A stretch of DNA of 64,000 nt from Hermodice carunculata (Eukaryota; Annelida; Polychaeta; Eunicida; Amphinomidae), in assembly GCA_964020975.1 (NCBI GenBank), contig OZ026630.1, positions 66,667,977 through 66,731,976 on the forward strand, given 5' to 3'. Each line of letters starts with the position of its first letter. Position 1 is the stretch's first letter. The notes below the pieces were generated by a model. It saw only the letters and a program-made list of their open reading frames with translations, searched no databases and was not told where the DNA came from. Below are positions 47,791-59,477 of this stretch, piece by piece. Both the position numbers and the translations under genes were made by a program.

Positions 47791-48557
47791 ATGTTTGATG
47801 GGAACACATTTTTCAGTTGAATTCAAGATGTAGATAGAGCAGTTTTTGCCAGATGTTTGATAATCCAGAGACACTTTTCTGGAACCAACCAAAAATTGTG
47901 TTAATGTTCACTGAAGCCGGGAAAATATCACAGCTCTATGAAAAGAGGTTTTTGGTAGCCCTGTGGATAAAGGACATTTTAGGAATAACTTCAAGGGCCT
48001 TATTAGACGAGGAATATCTGTCCAACTCACACAAGCAAACCTTAAGACACCAGGACTTGCTTTAGAAGCTATGTGGTAACTCAGATGTGTGAGAAGTAGG
48101 ACAAAGGGACTTGATTTGGAAGCTGTGCAGTGACATTGTATGCTGTCTTGCTACCTAAACCAATGAAAGGCTATAGAGTGCCTCATTAAAGTGTTAACAA
48201 ACAACTTTGTGTTTAAAAATCTGTTCAGATGAAAAATGTACAATGGTTTGAATTGAAGTATCATGTGTACCAAGCACTTGTAATTCCACCGATATATTTT
48301 CCGATTTCTCTGGCTTGACTGGCCATCAGATGGAAATACACCAGGTATCTGTACTTGTTTTGCTTCTGTCCAGAAGAAATGAATCAATAAGAGAATAACC
48401 CCATCGCATTCCACAGTTTAGGTATTGAGACATAAATACATGAATTGATCATTTCCTCATCTTTGTACAATCCTAAATGTAAACATGTTTCAGCATGTTC
48501 ACTTTAGTACATGTATACAAATATGAGATGAAATATTATTCTATTGTATTTACTCAC
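47791..48557 (-). other. Host intron, no feature recognised
   Basis: A 70-codon plus-strand frame (47,853-48,065) shows no known domain. Nothing else. Confidence 0.45.
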
Positions 48558-48648
48558 GAGCATCCTCTCACTCTCTGTTCTTCACTGCTGCTATTAGCTA
48601 TTACACCATACTTGTCACAGTGCATTGCTGCCTCTATACATAGATATT
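48558..48648 (-). CDS. Exon X3 of the 10-Cys module, copy 1
   Basis: This 91-bp exon follows the strong acceptor ttatttcag and ends before GTGAGT, entering at phase 1 and leaving at phase 2. It encodes YLCIEAAMHCDKYG, an NSS glycosylation site and a closing RGC: three cysteines spaced C-x6-C-x18-C. The copy-2 exon at 4,469-4,556 has C-x6-C-x17-C with the same phases. Joining to X2 completes a glutamate codon, and joining to X4 completes a serine codon. The intron that follows is 6.9 kb and holds the DIRS element and the dispersed repeat at 47 kb. Confidence 0.82.
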
Positions 48649-50319
48649 CTGAAATAAATAATGAAACAATCAATTCTACTGACAGAAATTACTGATGGTC
48701 TGCTTTATAAACTATGAGAAGTATTGCTATCAAGTCTACCAGAATCCTCCTGCTCTGTGAATAAACTGTAAACGTCCCACTAAAATGCCATAAAGGTGCA
48801 CTTTCAACACTCTCGTGCCACATACCCAGCCAAATTACGATCTTTTTAAAATATTTTTTTAAAATTCACTTTTCTGTTTGTTTGGATCATAAAGTTACAT
48901 CTGATGTTTCCAGTGGTCCTTATAAGATATGTTATCTATTACATGCGAACTGTTTTGGGTTTTGATCCTAGTGTCAGTGGAAAACAGTAAGCCCGACTGA
49001 AAAAGGGTAATCAATGGGCAATATTGACAGATGAATCGTAATAAAAGCTAATGCAAAATTAATACAAATTTACCGCACATCTGGCAACGGTTGTTGCATT
49101 AAAAAAAGAACTTTTAGTTGTATTTCCGTTGCAGTTGGACTTTTTTGGGACAGTGGTTTTCATTTCACAAAATTAAATAATGTAGTTCTACGAATAGGTG
49201 TGATTGCTTTTATTTCCTGCCAAATGTCATTACACGTACAAAATATGTAAATGTGACATGCCCCGGGCAGCCTGAATGAAAGAAGAAGAGCTAAAGTGGG
49301 AGACCATTATGAAGTCTGACACATACATGCTTCAAAACTAAAACTGGTGAATCGAGAATTCTTTGGTGAAGGGAAACAGACCTTACTATATGTATGGACC
49401 CTTTTACATGTTTAGAGTGAGATTATTATAGATTGCAGAAGAGAAATAGCTTCTATGTTTAAGGCTATGTCATACTACAAGTCACCTTGCTGTTCCTCGC
49501 ATAACCTTAATAACACAAAAAGAAAATGCAATATTTTGGTTCACATTACCTTATTCTGAAAAAGTACAGATGGGCTCTTATCAAAGCTCTGCATTGCTCA
49601 ATGGTGCCAGTGCTAGATATCCGCCATTAAATTAAAATTTCCGTGGCATACTGAATGAATACCTTAATATCTGGCTACCACAAAAAGTTGGAGACAAATA
49701 CATGGTGTGTGCACACATGTGTATGATCACAAACTTAATTACGGGATGGAAGCAGAGACTTAATACAAATTACATAATTTGTCAGGTAACTTTACTATAT
49801 TTACCTTGAATGTTCCTGTTCTTTAACGGACATTGATGTAAACTTGTGATAGTGACTTTGTATGATTGCTTCCAATGTGCAATGAAGCACAGTTTTTCTC
49901 TCGACGATTTGTGTCACAGTTCAAATTCAATGCACATGCATGGGGTAATAGAATTTAAATATTGCCACATCATGCATTCCATTCTTTTAAATGTTGGCCT
50001 GTCTAACTAGAAACCCTTTTGACTAAAAGTAGATGTTCATATTTTATTTCATTTAAAAAAAGCTAACAATACTGCACAAAATTATTAATGCTCACAAGTC
50101 CATGCTGCAGCAATGACACCAAACTTAAGCATGAGTCCATTTCGATATTGTTCAAGATATTACAGTGATAGTCTGTAAAGCATACGTGCACTTATTTGGA
50201 GACAAGTTGTGGTAGTGAGAACATCTTTCAATTCTGTAAAATTGCTATTCCTGTGAAAGCTAGCAAAATAAAATGTGCAGAGCAAACAAATATCCTTATC
50301 CCTTTATCATCTAAATTAC
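48649..50319 (-). other. Host intron (1.67 kb), no feature recognised
   Basis: AT-rich sequence between X2 and X3 of module copy 1, with no repeat family that I recognise. Confidence 0.55.
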
Positions 50320-50405
50320 CTGCGCAGTAATCTTGCATTCCTTGCTTGACACTAGAGAGGTCATCTATGTCATTGGATATACATTCCAAAAATGTTCCAG
50401 TGTTC
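50320..50405 (-). CDS. Exon X2 of the 10-Cys module, copy 1
   Basis: This 86-bp exon lies between tttattttag and GTAATT, entering at phase 2 and leaving at phase 1. It encodes NTGTFLECISND through QDYCA: two cysteines 18 residues apart, in a helix-like stretch. With the last cysteine of X1 it forms C-R-N-x6-C, exactly as in the other module copy (exon at 12,988-13,085). Only one frame is open across the exon; the other two contain stops, so the phase is not a free choice. The partner exon upstream is 52,313-52,379 and the next is 48,558-48,648. Confidence 0.8.
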
Positions 50406-52312
50406 CTAAAATAAATATCACATGAGAGCATAGATATCGATTAGCAGTTGCAGCAAACAAGATCCATGAACAGAAATCATATGAAGGCACCAGTGAGTAT
50501 CATCCACATGCAAAATTGTATATGGTATATGTACGGGCTGTTTCCAGTATGTTAACACATTTTACAGAGTTCGGTTGAAAATTCATGTCTGACGGTATTT
50601 GTCCAGAGGCCCATCTTACGTATAAAAATGCATACAGTCTGGGTGTGCATGTTTGAAAAATGCTGGCTTGACAGTGATGTGGTAATGATAATCTGTTAGC
50701 TAAATTTATATAAAAAATGTTACCTGTTAGACAAGTTGTACAGGAATTATACCCATTAATCATTTAAAATTATTATAAGAGTTGATAATACCTACTTTAA
50801 AATATGTAAGAGTGCACTACCGTGTGTGAAAAACGTCAAATTTAACACTGTTAACAGATATTGGAGTAACTCTTTACAGTTTGAACTAAATTCTGAAATA
50901 ATAGTAAAAGTTAAATTTCATTCTTCCTTGTTTGTTCCTTTGGCTTCTAAAACTATCTTCAGACCTTAAAGAAAACAAATTATTCTCTTGCGCTCTCTCT
51001 CTCTCTTTCTATCTTTCTTTCTCTCTGTATCTTTCTCTATCTCTCTCTCTCTCTCTCTCTGTTGTCATGCTGCATGCATCTCAGTTACCCATACTCCAGT
51101 TCATTGTACTTTAGAACACAATTGCATATAACAAAGTTAACTTGTGTGAAATACATGACATTTTACAGAAAGAATACAAAGATGGCAGGTGTTTTCGCCA
51201 ATGAAAATAATAAGAAAACTTGGAGAAGCATGACACAGACCCTTAAACCATGCCTCTTTTGTCACTGCCAGGGATTTCTTCTGCAGTTTTTTTCCAGTTT
51301 AATCCCTGTGGATGTCTCTTGTATGAGTATTACTTTCTGTGACCAGAATGCTGCACTTCGAATTTTGCAATGGGAAACTAATGTTCTCTGTGCTCTATTT
51401 CAGAAAAAATATACATATGAGTAAGGCACCTGCAGGATTCCTACCCGCACTGATTTCCACAGGTTGGAGCGACAGTTCTAAACTTTACACCATCCAGCAA
51501 CCTGGTCGTTGAGACACGTTTTTGTACCTCTTATGGATTAAGGTGGTGAAAAGAGTTTCCAACTATAAAATTATGCTAGTGACAAAAGAGGCATGGTTTA
51601 AATAGGGGTTATCACTTTTTATTGGGATGTATTCTGAAACCCTATATTGTAAATCCTGACTGCTACGCGGTTGGGATTTATAATGCAGGCTTTCAGGATA
51701 TATCCCGCTAACACGTGGTATCTTCTATTCAGATAGCAAGGATGTAGTGTAGACTTAGGGGATCAGGTTGCAAGCATCACCATACGTGGCTATATTCACA
51801 TGTGCAGAGAAATGAGAGGGGCTATTAAACTTAGCTGGCAGATACACTTCATGGTTTACCAGCCCACATCGTTAGCTATCCTGCAACAGCAACTTTTTTG
51901 ACACCCTGAAAATTTCGACATTTTTTGCGTAATTGTCAAAACACTAGACTGATAAACCTTTGTACTGCATGTTGCATGTAGCAAAGTACACCTTTGTTTG
52001 CCTACCTTACAAATAGGTGTAAATATGTGAAAATTCAATTAAATGTGCTTTGAATTCCATATCAACGCAGTAAATACTGTTGCAAAGGGCTAAAAAATCA
52101 CATTTTTTTCTTTTTTTTTACATTCTGAAAATTTCGACATTGGCGACCTTACAAATAGGTGTAAATATCTAAAAATTCACTTATATCATTGTTAAGGTGA
52201 GGAACATTTTTGCAATTTATTAATTGGGATAGAAGTTAGAAGTTTGTGGTTTGATTCGCATTGAACACATGGGAATACATTTTCTCAAGTAGCCAGGCTT
52301 GTTGATATTTAC
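50406..52312 (-). other. Host intron (1.9 kb) with a CT-rich tract
   Basis: Contains a (CT)n/(CTTT)n tract at about 50,991-51,060. The sequences gacattttttgcgtaattgt... and gacattggcgacc near 51,915 and 52,137 share gaaaatttcgacatt and cttacaaataggtgtaaatat, a local direct repeat about 220 bp apart. No other feature. Confidence 0.55.
50991..51060. repeat. CT-rich microsatellite
   Basis: Mixed (CT)n and (CTTT)n units, pyrimidine-only for most of its length on the plus strand. Confidence 0.9.
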
Positions 52313-52379
52313 CTGCATATACCTGCTTTAGTGTCTCCCGTCGTATTTATGCAGGATTTCACTCGTGAATCAGGTAAAA
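52313..52379 (-). CDS. Exon X1 of the 10-Cys module, copy 1
   Basis: This 67-bp exon enters at phase 1 after the acceptor atatttctag and leaves at phase 2 before GTAAAT. It encodes LPDSRVKSC, an 11-residue loop with an N-glycosylation site (NTT), and then IC; the split Arg codon follows. It aligns with the exon at 14,829-14,907: both begin with a split valine and a leucine, both have the first cysteine at residue 9, and both end in (I/L)C followed by R-N. A second AG 18 bp downstream could also serve as acceptor, but the longer form matches the paralogous exon much better. This is the shortest exon of the chain and by itself the weakest; the phase fit and the alignment support it. Confidence 0.72.
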
Positions 52380-52679
52380 CTAGAAATATAAAAACAGTTA
52401 CCCATACAAAACTTAATCCAACACTTTAACATGACAATATACCGCCCACAACCTTAACCTATGGTTGATCATCAAATACGTCTATTTCGTAAGTGGTAAT
52501 GATTTATATCAATAAGTCAAATTAAGGAAACATTAGAACCAATGTGTTCTGGGAATGGGGTTTTGAAATGTACTGGTCCTGCAACTTTTTTTTCCAATTT
52601 CATTATCATTTGGTAGGCATCTTATTGTTAGTTAGCATTTTCGCAGGTGTGCAAATTTTGACGGCAAATACCATGCCAG

Positions 52680-53375
52680 ATAAGGATGTATCTCAAACCT
52701 ACAATCATGGATATTCTTGCTAACAGAGCAATCTTTGAGATGGGTGCATGCAAATGTACTATTCAGTGGGTATCTGAAACTATTGGGAAGCAAGATGGGG
52801 CAAAAGGTCAGGAGGGAGGAGAGGGCACACGGAGGCAGGGAATTAAAGAAGGGGTGAGGGTGGAAAGCGTTAGGGACCCACATAGACACTGGTGATCAGT
52901 TGCAGTATATTGAGGAATATTATCAGGCTCTTTTGCGGAGTACACACAGAGAGTCAGGGTGTGCATGCCAAGGATGAGGATTGAAGATGGTAAGAAAGTG
53001 GACACATTGGGGGCAAACCTTTCATGTGCGACTTGTACGAGGTTAGTAGATCTACACAGGAACAAGGGGACAGCATTCATTCTATTCTTTAGATTATGTA
53101 CCCTGTGTAAACATCCACAAGTATGTACACTGATATGGCTCTCAAATATATCTATGGTAATTTATTGTTTTGTTGTGTTGCAACGGTATTTGTATTATTT
53201 TCTTTCTTCTGTCTTGTGTGTAATGTGATTTGTTGGTATATTGTATGATATGAGTTTTTTGGGGGGGGTTTTGTGTTCTTGTAACTTGTGTTTTCTATTT
53301 ATATGTGTTGTATTAACATAATATCATATTTGTAATTTGATGCAGTTAATAAAGTTTATTCATTCATATTCATGG
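52680..53375 (+). mobile_element. Probable LINE 3' end (weak)
   Basis: Contains a short frame with Cys pairs (GANLSCATCTRLVDLHRNKG, about 53,005), a T/G-rich untranslated-looking stretch and an end ttaataaagtttattcattcat (about 53,345-53,366). This resembles the AATAAAGTTCATTC end of the LINE at 28.2 kb. No RT block of its own, so the call is tentative. Confidence 0.4.
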
Positions 53376-53760
53376 GACTTTTTTTTAGGGAGGAAGGAGA
53401 TGTTTCCAGGGGTGGGCTGTACCCACGTCAGAGATGAAAAGATGGATAAGAGCAAGTGTATAATATGTGGGCGTAGCAGCAAGAGAACTAGAGACCACAA
53501 CAGGTCTGTCTGGAACAGAATTATTGGGCAAGAGGAACAGGCAAAGGTAGGACGATAAGGAGGGAGCGGAAAAGCAACAACAGAGGAACGAAAAGTTGCC
53601 AAAGAAAGTGATGAGAAGTAAGAGTTTGATAATGGCAGGGTACAGTGGCATGAGGTCCGGCATGATGGCGAGAGGTCTGGCAGGACCAGTTGGAAGTGGA
53701 CATCAAGGTAAAAAAATGGGATACAATGGATTGGCGCGAAATCCCCAGGAAATGGCAATT

Positions 53761-54610
53761 TTGTTTGCTCTATATATATAGAAAGTATGCTAACAGCAAC
53801 TTAACTGTGATAAGAGACTAACAATAGGACAACAGAAAATTCCACAAATATTTTTGCAGACGATATTGTGCTCATACTATGATACAATTTGTTTGCTCTG
53901 TCTATCAAGAAACTATGCGCACCGCTAACGAACTGTGATAAGGGACTAACAATAGGGCACCAGAAAATTCCGTAATTATTTTTTGCAGACGATATTCATG
54001 CGGGGATATCAACAGGACTTACAGGTTATGTTGAACAAAGCAGGGTAATATCAGAATAAGGGGATGTTCGAATTTAGCAAGGATAAAAGACAAGGTATGA
54101 GACCATAAAGGAAACCACGTGAAAATGGAATATTGGGAAATTTTAAAAAATCAAAAGGTTGACAGCAGCTAATTGAGTTTAGGTTGGTCAATGAATATGA
54201 ATATCTTGGGGGTACAGATCAAAACAACATGTAAAGGTATTTTCATACATCATATTAAAAAGATAACCCGTAAGATGAACCGCACATAGGAAATGATAAA
54301 AGTGACAGCAATGAATATTTTTCAAGAATGCACTTACAGCTCGGTTTCGTTGGGACAGATTGACAGTCCAGGAATGCTGCATGGGTCAGATGTTAGTTGA
54401 ATAAGTAACGGGGGGGGGGGCTATCCAAGGAACGGAGAATGCACAGAATGCTTCAGGACAGTGCTTTCTAAGAGCAACATTTTCTGCAGAATGAAACGCA
54501 TTCTCATGGGAGTTGGAAGAAAATAGCCTCAAACAAAATTGGTAGGGCAAAATGAAACTATTGGGGAAATCTGCACACGATAAACAAGGACAAGTGGAGT
54601 AGGAAACAAT
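53761..54610 (+). mobile_element. LINE reverse-transcriptase debris with an internal duplication
   Basis: FADDIVL (about 53,852) is the catalytic RT motif. LTIGHQKIP, FEFSKDKRQG and NEYEYLGVQIKTT (about 54,190) follow in the order of RT palm to thumb. A stretch of about 128 bp is duplicated in tandem: ttgtttgctct occurs at 53,761 and 53,889, and gcagacgatatt at 53,856 and 53,985. Frames break repeatedly. A G-run lies at about 54,411. Confidence 0.65.
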
Positions 54611-54884
54611 ATAATGAAGCTGTTGATAAACAAACAAGATGAGTCAAGTACAAAGACAAGGAAACAGAGAGACGCCAAATGAAATTTTATCATGAGGTGG
54701 GATATTGAACTGCATATATATGAAGGATTGTGTCAAAAAATGAAATGAGGACAGGAAAGAACATTTAATACATACAATATATAGGAGTAAACAATGAAGA
54801 GTAAGGGCTGGAATGGGACGAGGAACCCAAGCCTTTGTTTCAGAATACGGCAGGCATTTTCAATCCATCGAACTATGAAAATAT

Positions 54885-55118
54885 CATTAAGAATCTAAAA
54901 TTCAATACAGCACGACCACTTGTACAAATTCAGTAGGGACACACACACACACAAGGTCTATTCCCATTACGTTTGAAGTGAATCTGGCTGATGGTTTTGG
55001 AAAATCGAAAATGTCAATTGTGGGTGACAGATGGATAGACAACGGCGGACGGGTGATCGCCAAAGACCAACTACATACCTCAGCTGACTGACAAGTCAGG
55101 TGAAGTAAAAAATAAGGC
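54885..55118 (+). mobile_element. Dispersed GCTCAGCTGAC-type family, short 3' copy
   Basis: Has gaccacttgtacaaattcagtag, a (CA)n insert, cgtttgaagtgaatctggct, ggttttgga, the (gac)-rich tail ggcggacggg and the terminal hairpin ctcagctgactgacaagtcag. It is the family's right end only. Confidence 0.65.
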
Positions 55119-56091
55119 ACATAGAAAAAATGGAACTTAAAGCATGGATTCTAGACTTGAAATGGAATATCCCGGGAGAAAAAATGGTGTCAAAACATCT
55201 ATCTGACTTGCAGCAGTGCAGCAGGCCATAGAGTGTCTCCTTTAGTATTCAATAAATTTTGCGCCAAATAGTTAAGTGCCATTCCTTAACTCAGTGTACT
55301 GTGTTTCCTAACAAACTTTCAAATATTATTGGTTCAAAATTAAGAAAAATGCACACAGCCCTGTACAATCCCAAGCTGTCGAATTCTATCTATGCCCCGT
55401 TAGCTCATATATTGTAGACAAATTCTTCACATGCAAAACTGATGCTTCGATTCTTGAACTCTATAATAGGTCAGTATTGCATTTGCAGTAGTGCATTTGA
55501 TGCTCAATGTCGCGGTTTCCAAACTGAACTTGGCTTATGACTCCAATGTCAGAGATAGTGTTGATAATAGACCAGTTCATAGGACTCGGGTTTGTTCGGT
55601 TCACTTCGGGAAGCACACCCTGCTTTGTTTACATTTTGTGCTCGACCACGCTAGCCGGATTACGTGAGGAGGATCAAAAAGTAAAACACAGGATGTGATT
55701 GGATTTTATGAAAAATCAAACTGTCAGCAAGCTAACAATGCACGTTTCACCACTGATGTGACATTATCGGTACAAGATTTGCACTTTTCAAGACAATCCA
55801 CGCTGCAATCACTAGCATCAGCCGTGGCATCAGTTGTTAACATGGCGGCATGGCAAGACTCGGCCCGTTTCTGATTGGACAGTCAGGCCAACAATGGAAT
55901 GCATAGTTAATTACGGTCCGGAAAAGTTCCGTACAACAAGGTATGAACAGGTCTATTATTTACCCTAAACTTGTTACATTATACCAAAAGATCGAATCTT
56001 TATATAGAAAGATTCTAAGTGTCTTCCCTACTTTACTTGCAACTAAAATGTAAACAAATAAACTAATAGAATGACTCTGGGTTTCACTCAC
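55119..56091 (-). other. Host intron, no feature recognised
   Basis: Part of the 3.7-kb intron between the CUB-B exon and X1. The stretch 55,560-55,960 has higher GC and CpG content but no recognisable exon. Confidence 0.45.
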
Positions 56092-56242
56092 CTTTCCAAA
56101 CAGCAATGAATGTGATTGTGTAATACGTGTAAAGCCCTTTGTGATAATACAGTGATAATGCCCCACTGAATCCAAAGAAAACATGCGGGCTTTTCCTCCA
56201 ATACTTAGGACTTCTGTTTGAAATGGTCACTCCATCTGAAAT
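56092..56242 (-). CDS. Exon: second half of a CUB domain (unit 1)
   Basis: This 151-bp exon enters at phase 0 after a taccatacag acceptor and leaves at phase 1 before GTGAGT. It encodes 50 residues starting ISDGVTISNR and ending in TITFIAVWK. It corresponds to the C-terminal half of a CUB domain: a 'v.DG' start, a hydrophobic strand LSLYY and a final aromatic strand. The exon at 37,113-37,266 has the same phases, length class and layout. Where that copy has the canonical fourth CUB cysteine (KYCGN), this one reads KYWRK, so the second disulfide is probably lost. The matching first-half exon should lie upstream, beyond 56.3 kb; I did not find it before 64 kb. The exit codon is completed by the next exon as valine. 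Confidence 0.8.
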
Positions 56243-57439
56243 CTGTATGGTAAGGACGTAGAGACACAGATATTTAACTGTATGTAAATGCCACAGAAAA
56301 GGTTATAAAAAGTGAACCACTCAGGCATGATTTACGAAGCATCATCTGGCGGTCTTACAACAAACAAATAAGTAATACTTTGACATACAATTTGCACAAA
56401 AAACAACAATGAGATATGGATATAAGAGTATCAAGTCAATTAAGGTAATCGCAATACTCTACCAATCACTACACATGAGGTAATTGATAATCGGCTATCT
56501 CTATCTCTGCAACAAAGTTCAATCAGGTACTTCGTCACTTTCATGCAAGATGAAAATATAATTTTCTATTTTTTTCTCCACCAAAGCTGAGTACTTTTCC
56601 TATATTTATCGAGCTGTCAAGCTATAAAATCCCTGCAGTTATCTAAAGTCTAAAATAGAAAAACTCATTGCCATTTTTTGTCATAGCATTTCTGTAATTG
56701 TTGGATCCGTCAGTGGGTTTGTATACCTTTGCAATCATAACTTTAAAGCAGAAATTATAAATATATACTTTTCTCCATGTTTGATCAAATCGCACTGTAG
56801 TAAACCTCATAGTGTAAAATAGATTGATTTATTCGGCAAAGTCACCACATGCATAATTAAATTCATGCACAAACATAAATCATAGATACAGCATATCATA
56901 TTTTATGAGATGAAATCAAAAAGTAACTAGAAAATGAAATATATTATAATCTCAAAGTAAAAGGTGTCACATACAACACTTTGCTAGAAAGTGTTCTACT
57001 TTCTTGCCACTTTAAAACATCTTGTGTATAATTTATTTTCCCCGATAATGATTTATTAAGGAAAATATGGATCGTAGCAGTTCTTTATATTGCGTGCTTG
57101 CCCATTGTATATTCTGTTAGTGTTTTTCCATCTGAATCAGAATAGCGTTGCTAATCCTGCTAACATTGGAGTCCTTTTGAATTAAAAATGACCATTTTGT
57201 AAATAATGCCAGACCTTATCATCAGGGTTGTTCAATTATAAGGTTAATCAAATATATTATGACAGGAATGATGCCCGGAGAAAAGAAGGTTTTCATTGTC
57301 AAATGAAATACAATTAAACGTGAAGATGAGATAGTCGTTATGAAGCAAAATTATTGGGTAATATGTATGATTTTAATACCAGTAGAGAAATTATGGGGGG
57401 TGGATGCTCGTGAGATCGAAAAATATCTGTATGAGTGAA
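56243..57439 (-). other. Upstream host intron, no exon recognised
   Basis: A first-half CUB exon (phase 1 to 0) should precede the exon at 56,242. I read this stretch for the N-Y-P signature and splice borders and found none. Confidence 0.5.
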
Positions 57440-58220
57440 TTTTGATAACTATGCAAGTCAAAGGGCATTCTAATGCTAATTCACATTTTCTACTTTTTCT
57501 GTGAAACCGTCGATCAGATTGACTTCAAACGTGGTGGTAATGTACCTTGCGTCGGTCTTTAGCAGATGTGTTCAAATGGACACGCTCCATAGATTTTGGA
57601 TTTTTCTATGATTTTTTTTGGGGGGGGGGGCAAATCTTAAAAAATTTCCAAAACCACTCACCCGATTGCTTTGATAGGAAACAGGAACACTCCAAGAAAG
57701 TTCTAACTCTGAATTTGTTCATCAGGTGGCGCTGCGATTTTTTTCTTTCTTTTTTTTCTTTTTCTTTTTTTTTTTTTTTTTCTTTATTTGTTGAGTGCTA
57801 TTGCTATTTTCGACTTCTCAAAAACTTTCACTCAGACGAAGCTGAAGATTGGTGGGGGTTTTTTTATTTGTGGAAAGGTCAAACAAAATGGTTCACTAGG
57901 TGGCAATGCTGCGGATTGCTGATTTTTCACAATTTTTTTAATTCGGGAACTTAAAAATAAATGACACTTTCGTATTGATTATAATGTTAGTCAGTGGGAA
58001 TTCTTATGTTAGTTCACAGTTTTTACATCTTCTCCGAAACCATCAGTCAGATTGACTTTAAACTTGACAATGTAACTTATGTGGGTCTCAGGCAGATTCG
58101 TTTAAATGGACACGCTCCATTAATTTTTTGGATTTTTTTTTTAATTGAATTTCTTTGTTCTTTTGGAGGGCAAATTGTAAAAGATCGTAAGGGTATATGT
58201 ATATGTCAGCTGAGCACAGG
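57440..58220 (-). mobile_element. Dispersed GCTCAGCTGAC-type family, inverted copy
   Basis: On the minus strand it begins GCTCAGCTGACATATAC (from about 58,217) and carries the family modules: cctgagacccacataagtta, caagtttaaagtcaatctga, gtgccaccta-like and catttgaa-like words. The middle has long T/A homopolymers (57,734-57,781). This shows that the family inserts in both orientations. Confidence 0.65.
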
Positions 58221-58389
58221 ACTATCAGCATACTCTTGTTTATTTATATCTTAACGTTTGTTGATTGCTTATGGTTAAATGTATGCATGCTTAAATACAT
58301 GCTCGGTTAAATGGAAAAAGTATGCGCCACTGTGAAATTTACACATTTGTTTATTTTCTTAGTTGTGTCTTGCTGGGTCATTTCACTAT

Positions 58390-59470
58390 TTGAGAGATGG
58401 TTGCTGCTACGGAATTTCTCATGGATGAGTTCAAGATAATGCCCAGAAAAAACAATTTCCACAATTTTATCATTAAAGGTGAATGTACATTATTGAGCAT
58501 TGGAATGTTTACAGTTAAAGCTGAGGACCTTAGTTTTTGGAATATTGAGTGCTGGATCTCATGTTTTACAAATTTATACATAAACCATCAGGTTGGGCCT
58601 GCACTTTAGCAGGAATATCAGCACATGACACAGGATCATCAGCATATAACAGGTAATAAATATACAGGTGGTTAAGTAGTATGCCGTCAGTCATAATTGG
58701 ACCTATGTGTGAATTAATGCCATTTAAATACTCATTGAACAACAGTTTAGGGCTTATTACAGCCCCCCCCCCCCCCAGGACCCCAGCTTCACTCCTAAAT
58801 TGTTCGCTTGAGAGACCCTTCCAACGTAACTGGCAAGTTGGTTTTTCGAACATACTAACTAGTGTCTTTAAGAAAGCTCCAGAGAGGCCTCTTTCTTTAA
58901 GTTTGTAAACCAAAGCGTATCTGTTAACAGAATCGAAAGCCTTTGAAAAGTCTACGAAACGTGTACAGAGGTTTTTTGTGCTTTCCTTTCTTAAATTAGA
59001 CTGTACAGTAAAAGCATGGTCAACTCTTCTTGATTTTGTTGGAAGCCTGCCTAAAACGTGTCATCTTGTCACAACATTAAATTTTTAAAGCGTAGTCTTT
59101 TGTTTTAAAACCGATTCAAAAAGTTTACCCAGAGAATTCAGAATAGTAACTTTCCAGTATTTACTTGGAGCAAGTTTGTCTCCCTTTTTGTATATAGGTT
59201 TTATCAACCCACGTGACCACTGAGTAGGATAGTCCCCCGAGTGCAATATATAGTCAAACAAAGCAAGTATGGGTTGGAGCAGGTGTGGTTCAGCAAACTT
59301 TAGAAAATTCACCAAATATGCCACCAACGCCTGGGGACTTATTACACTTGAGACTTTTTAGACATCGGTTCTCTTTCTGTTATTTTCAATGTGATTGCGG
59401 ATGTTGTCAATAAATTTCTGAATCAAAATATGGTTGTTCGACGGGATTCTGGGCATCATTCTTAAAATAG
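58390..59470 (-). mobile_element. Outer LINE, reverse-transcriptase part (split element)
   Basis: Minus-strand reading from 59,410: NKSPGVGGIFGEF, then SGDYPTQWSRGLIKPIYKKG (about 59,190-59,250), FVDFSKAFDSVNRYALVYKL (about 58,900-58,960), KPTCQLRWKGLSSEQFRSEA, ISPKL and LLYADD (about 58,640-58,650), then a thumb part to about 58,390. Several stops and shifts. Its endonuclease part lies at 63,130-64,000 on the same strand, separated by the inner LINE. The word style suggests a jockey/I-group element. Confidence 0.75.
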
Positions 59471-59477
59471 TTACAGA

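Noticed and set aside
50500-50763. Minus-strand frame with NGYNSCTTCLT before a CAG|GTAACA donor
   Set aside because: No acceptor upstream and no phase that fits between X1 (exit 2) and X2 (entry 2).
52313-52361. Shorter version of exon X1 using an AG at 52,362-52,363
   Set aside because: It keeps the frame but loses the leucine and six further residues that align with the paralogous exon; the upstream AG has a better pyrimidine tract.
53360-53758. Minus-strand frame of 132 codons rich in Ser, Leu and Pro
   Set aside because: Antisense of purine-rich repeat debris; low complexity and no splice fit to the host gene.
55430-55480. Short splice-bounded segment in the first visible host intron
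   Set aside because: Only about 33 bp, weak donor, no cysteine, and no place in the repeating exon plan.
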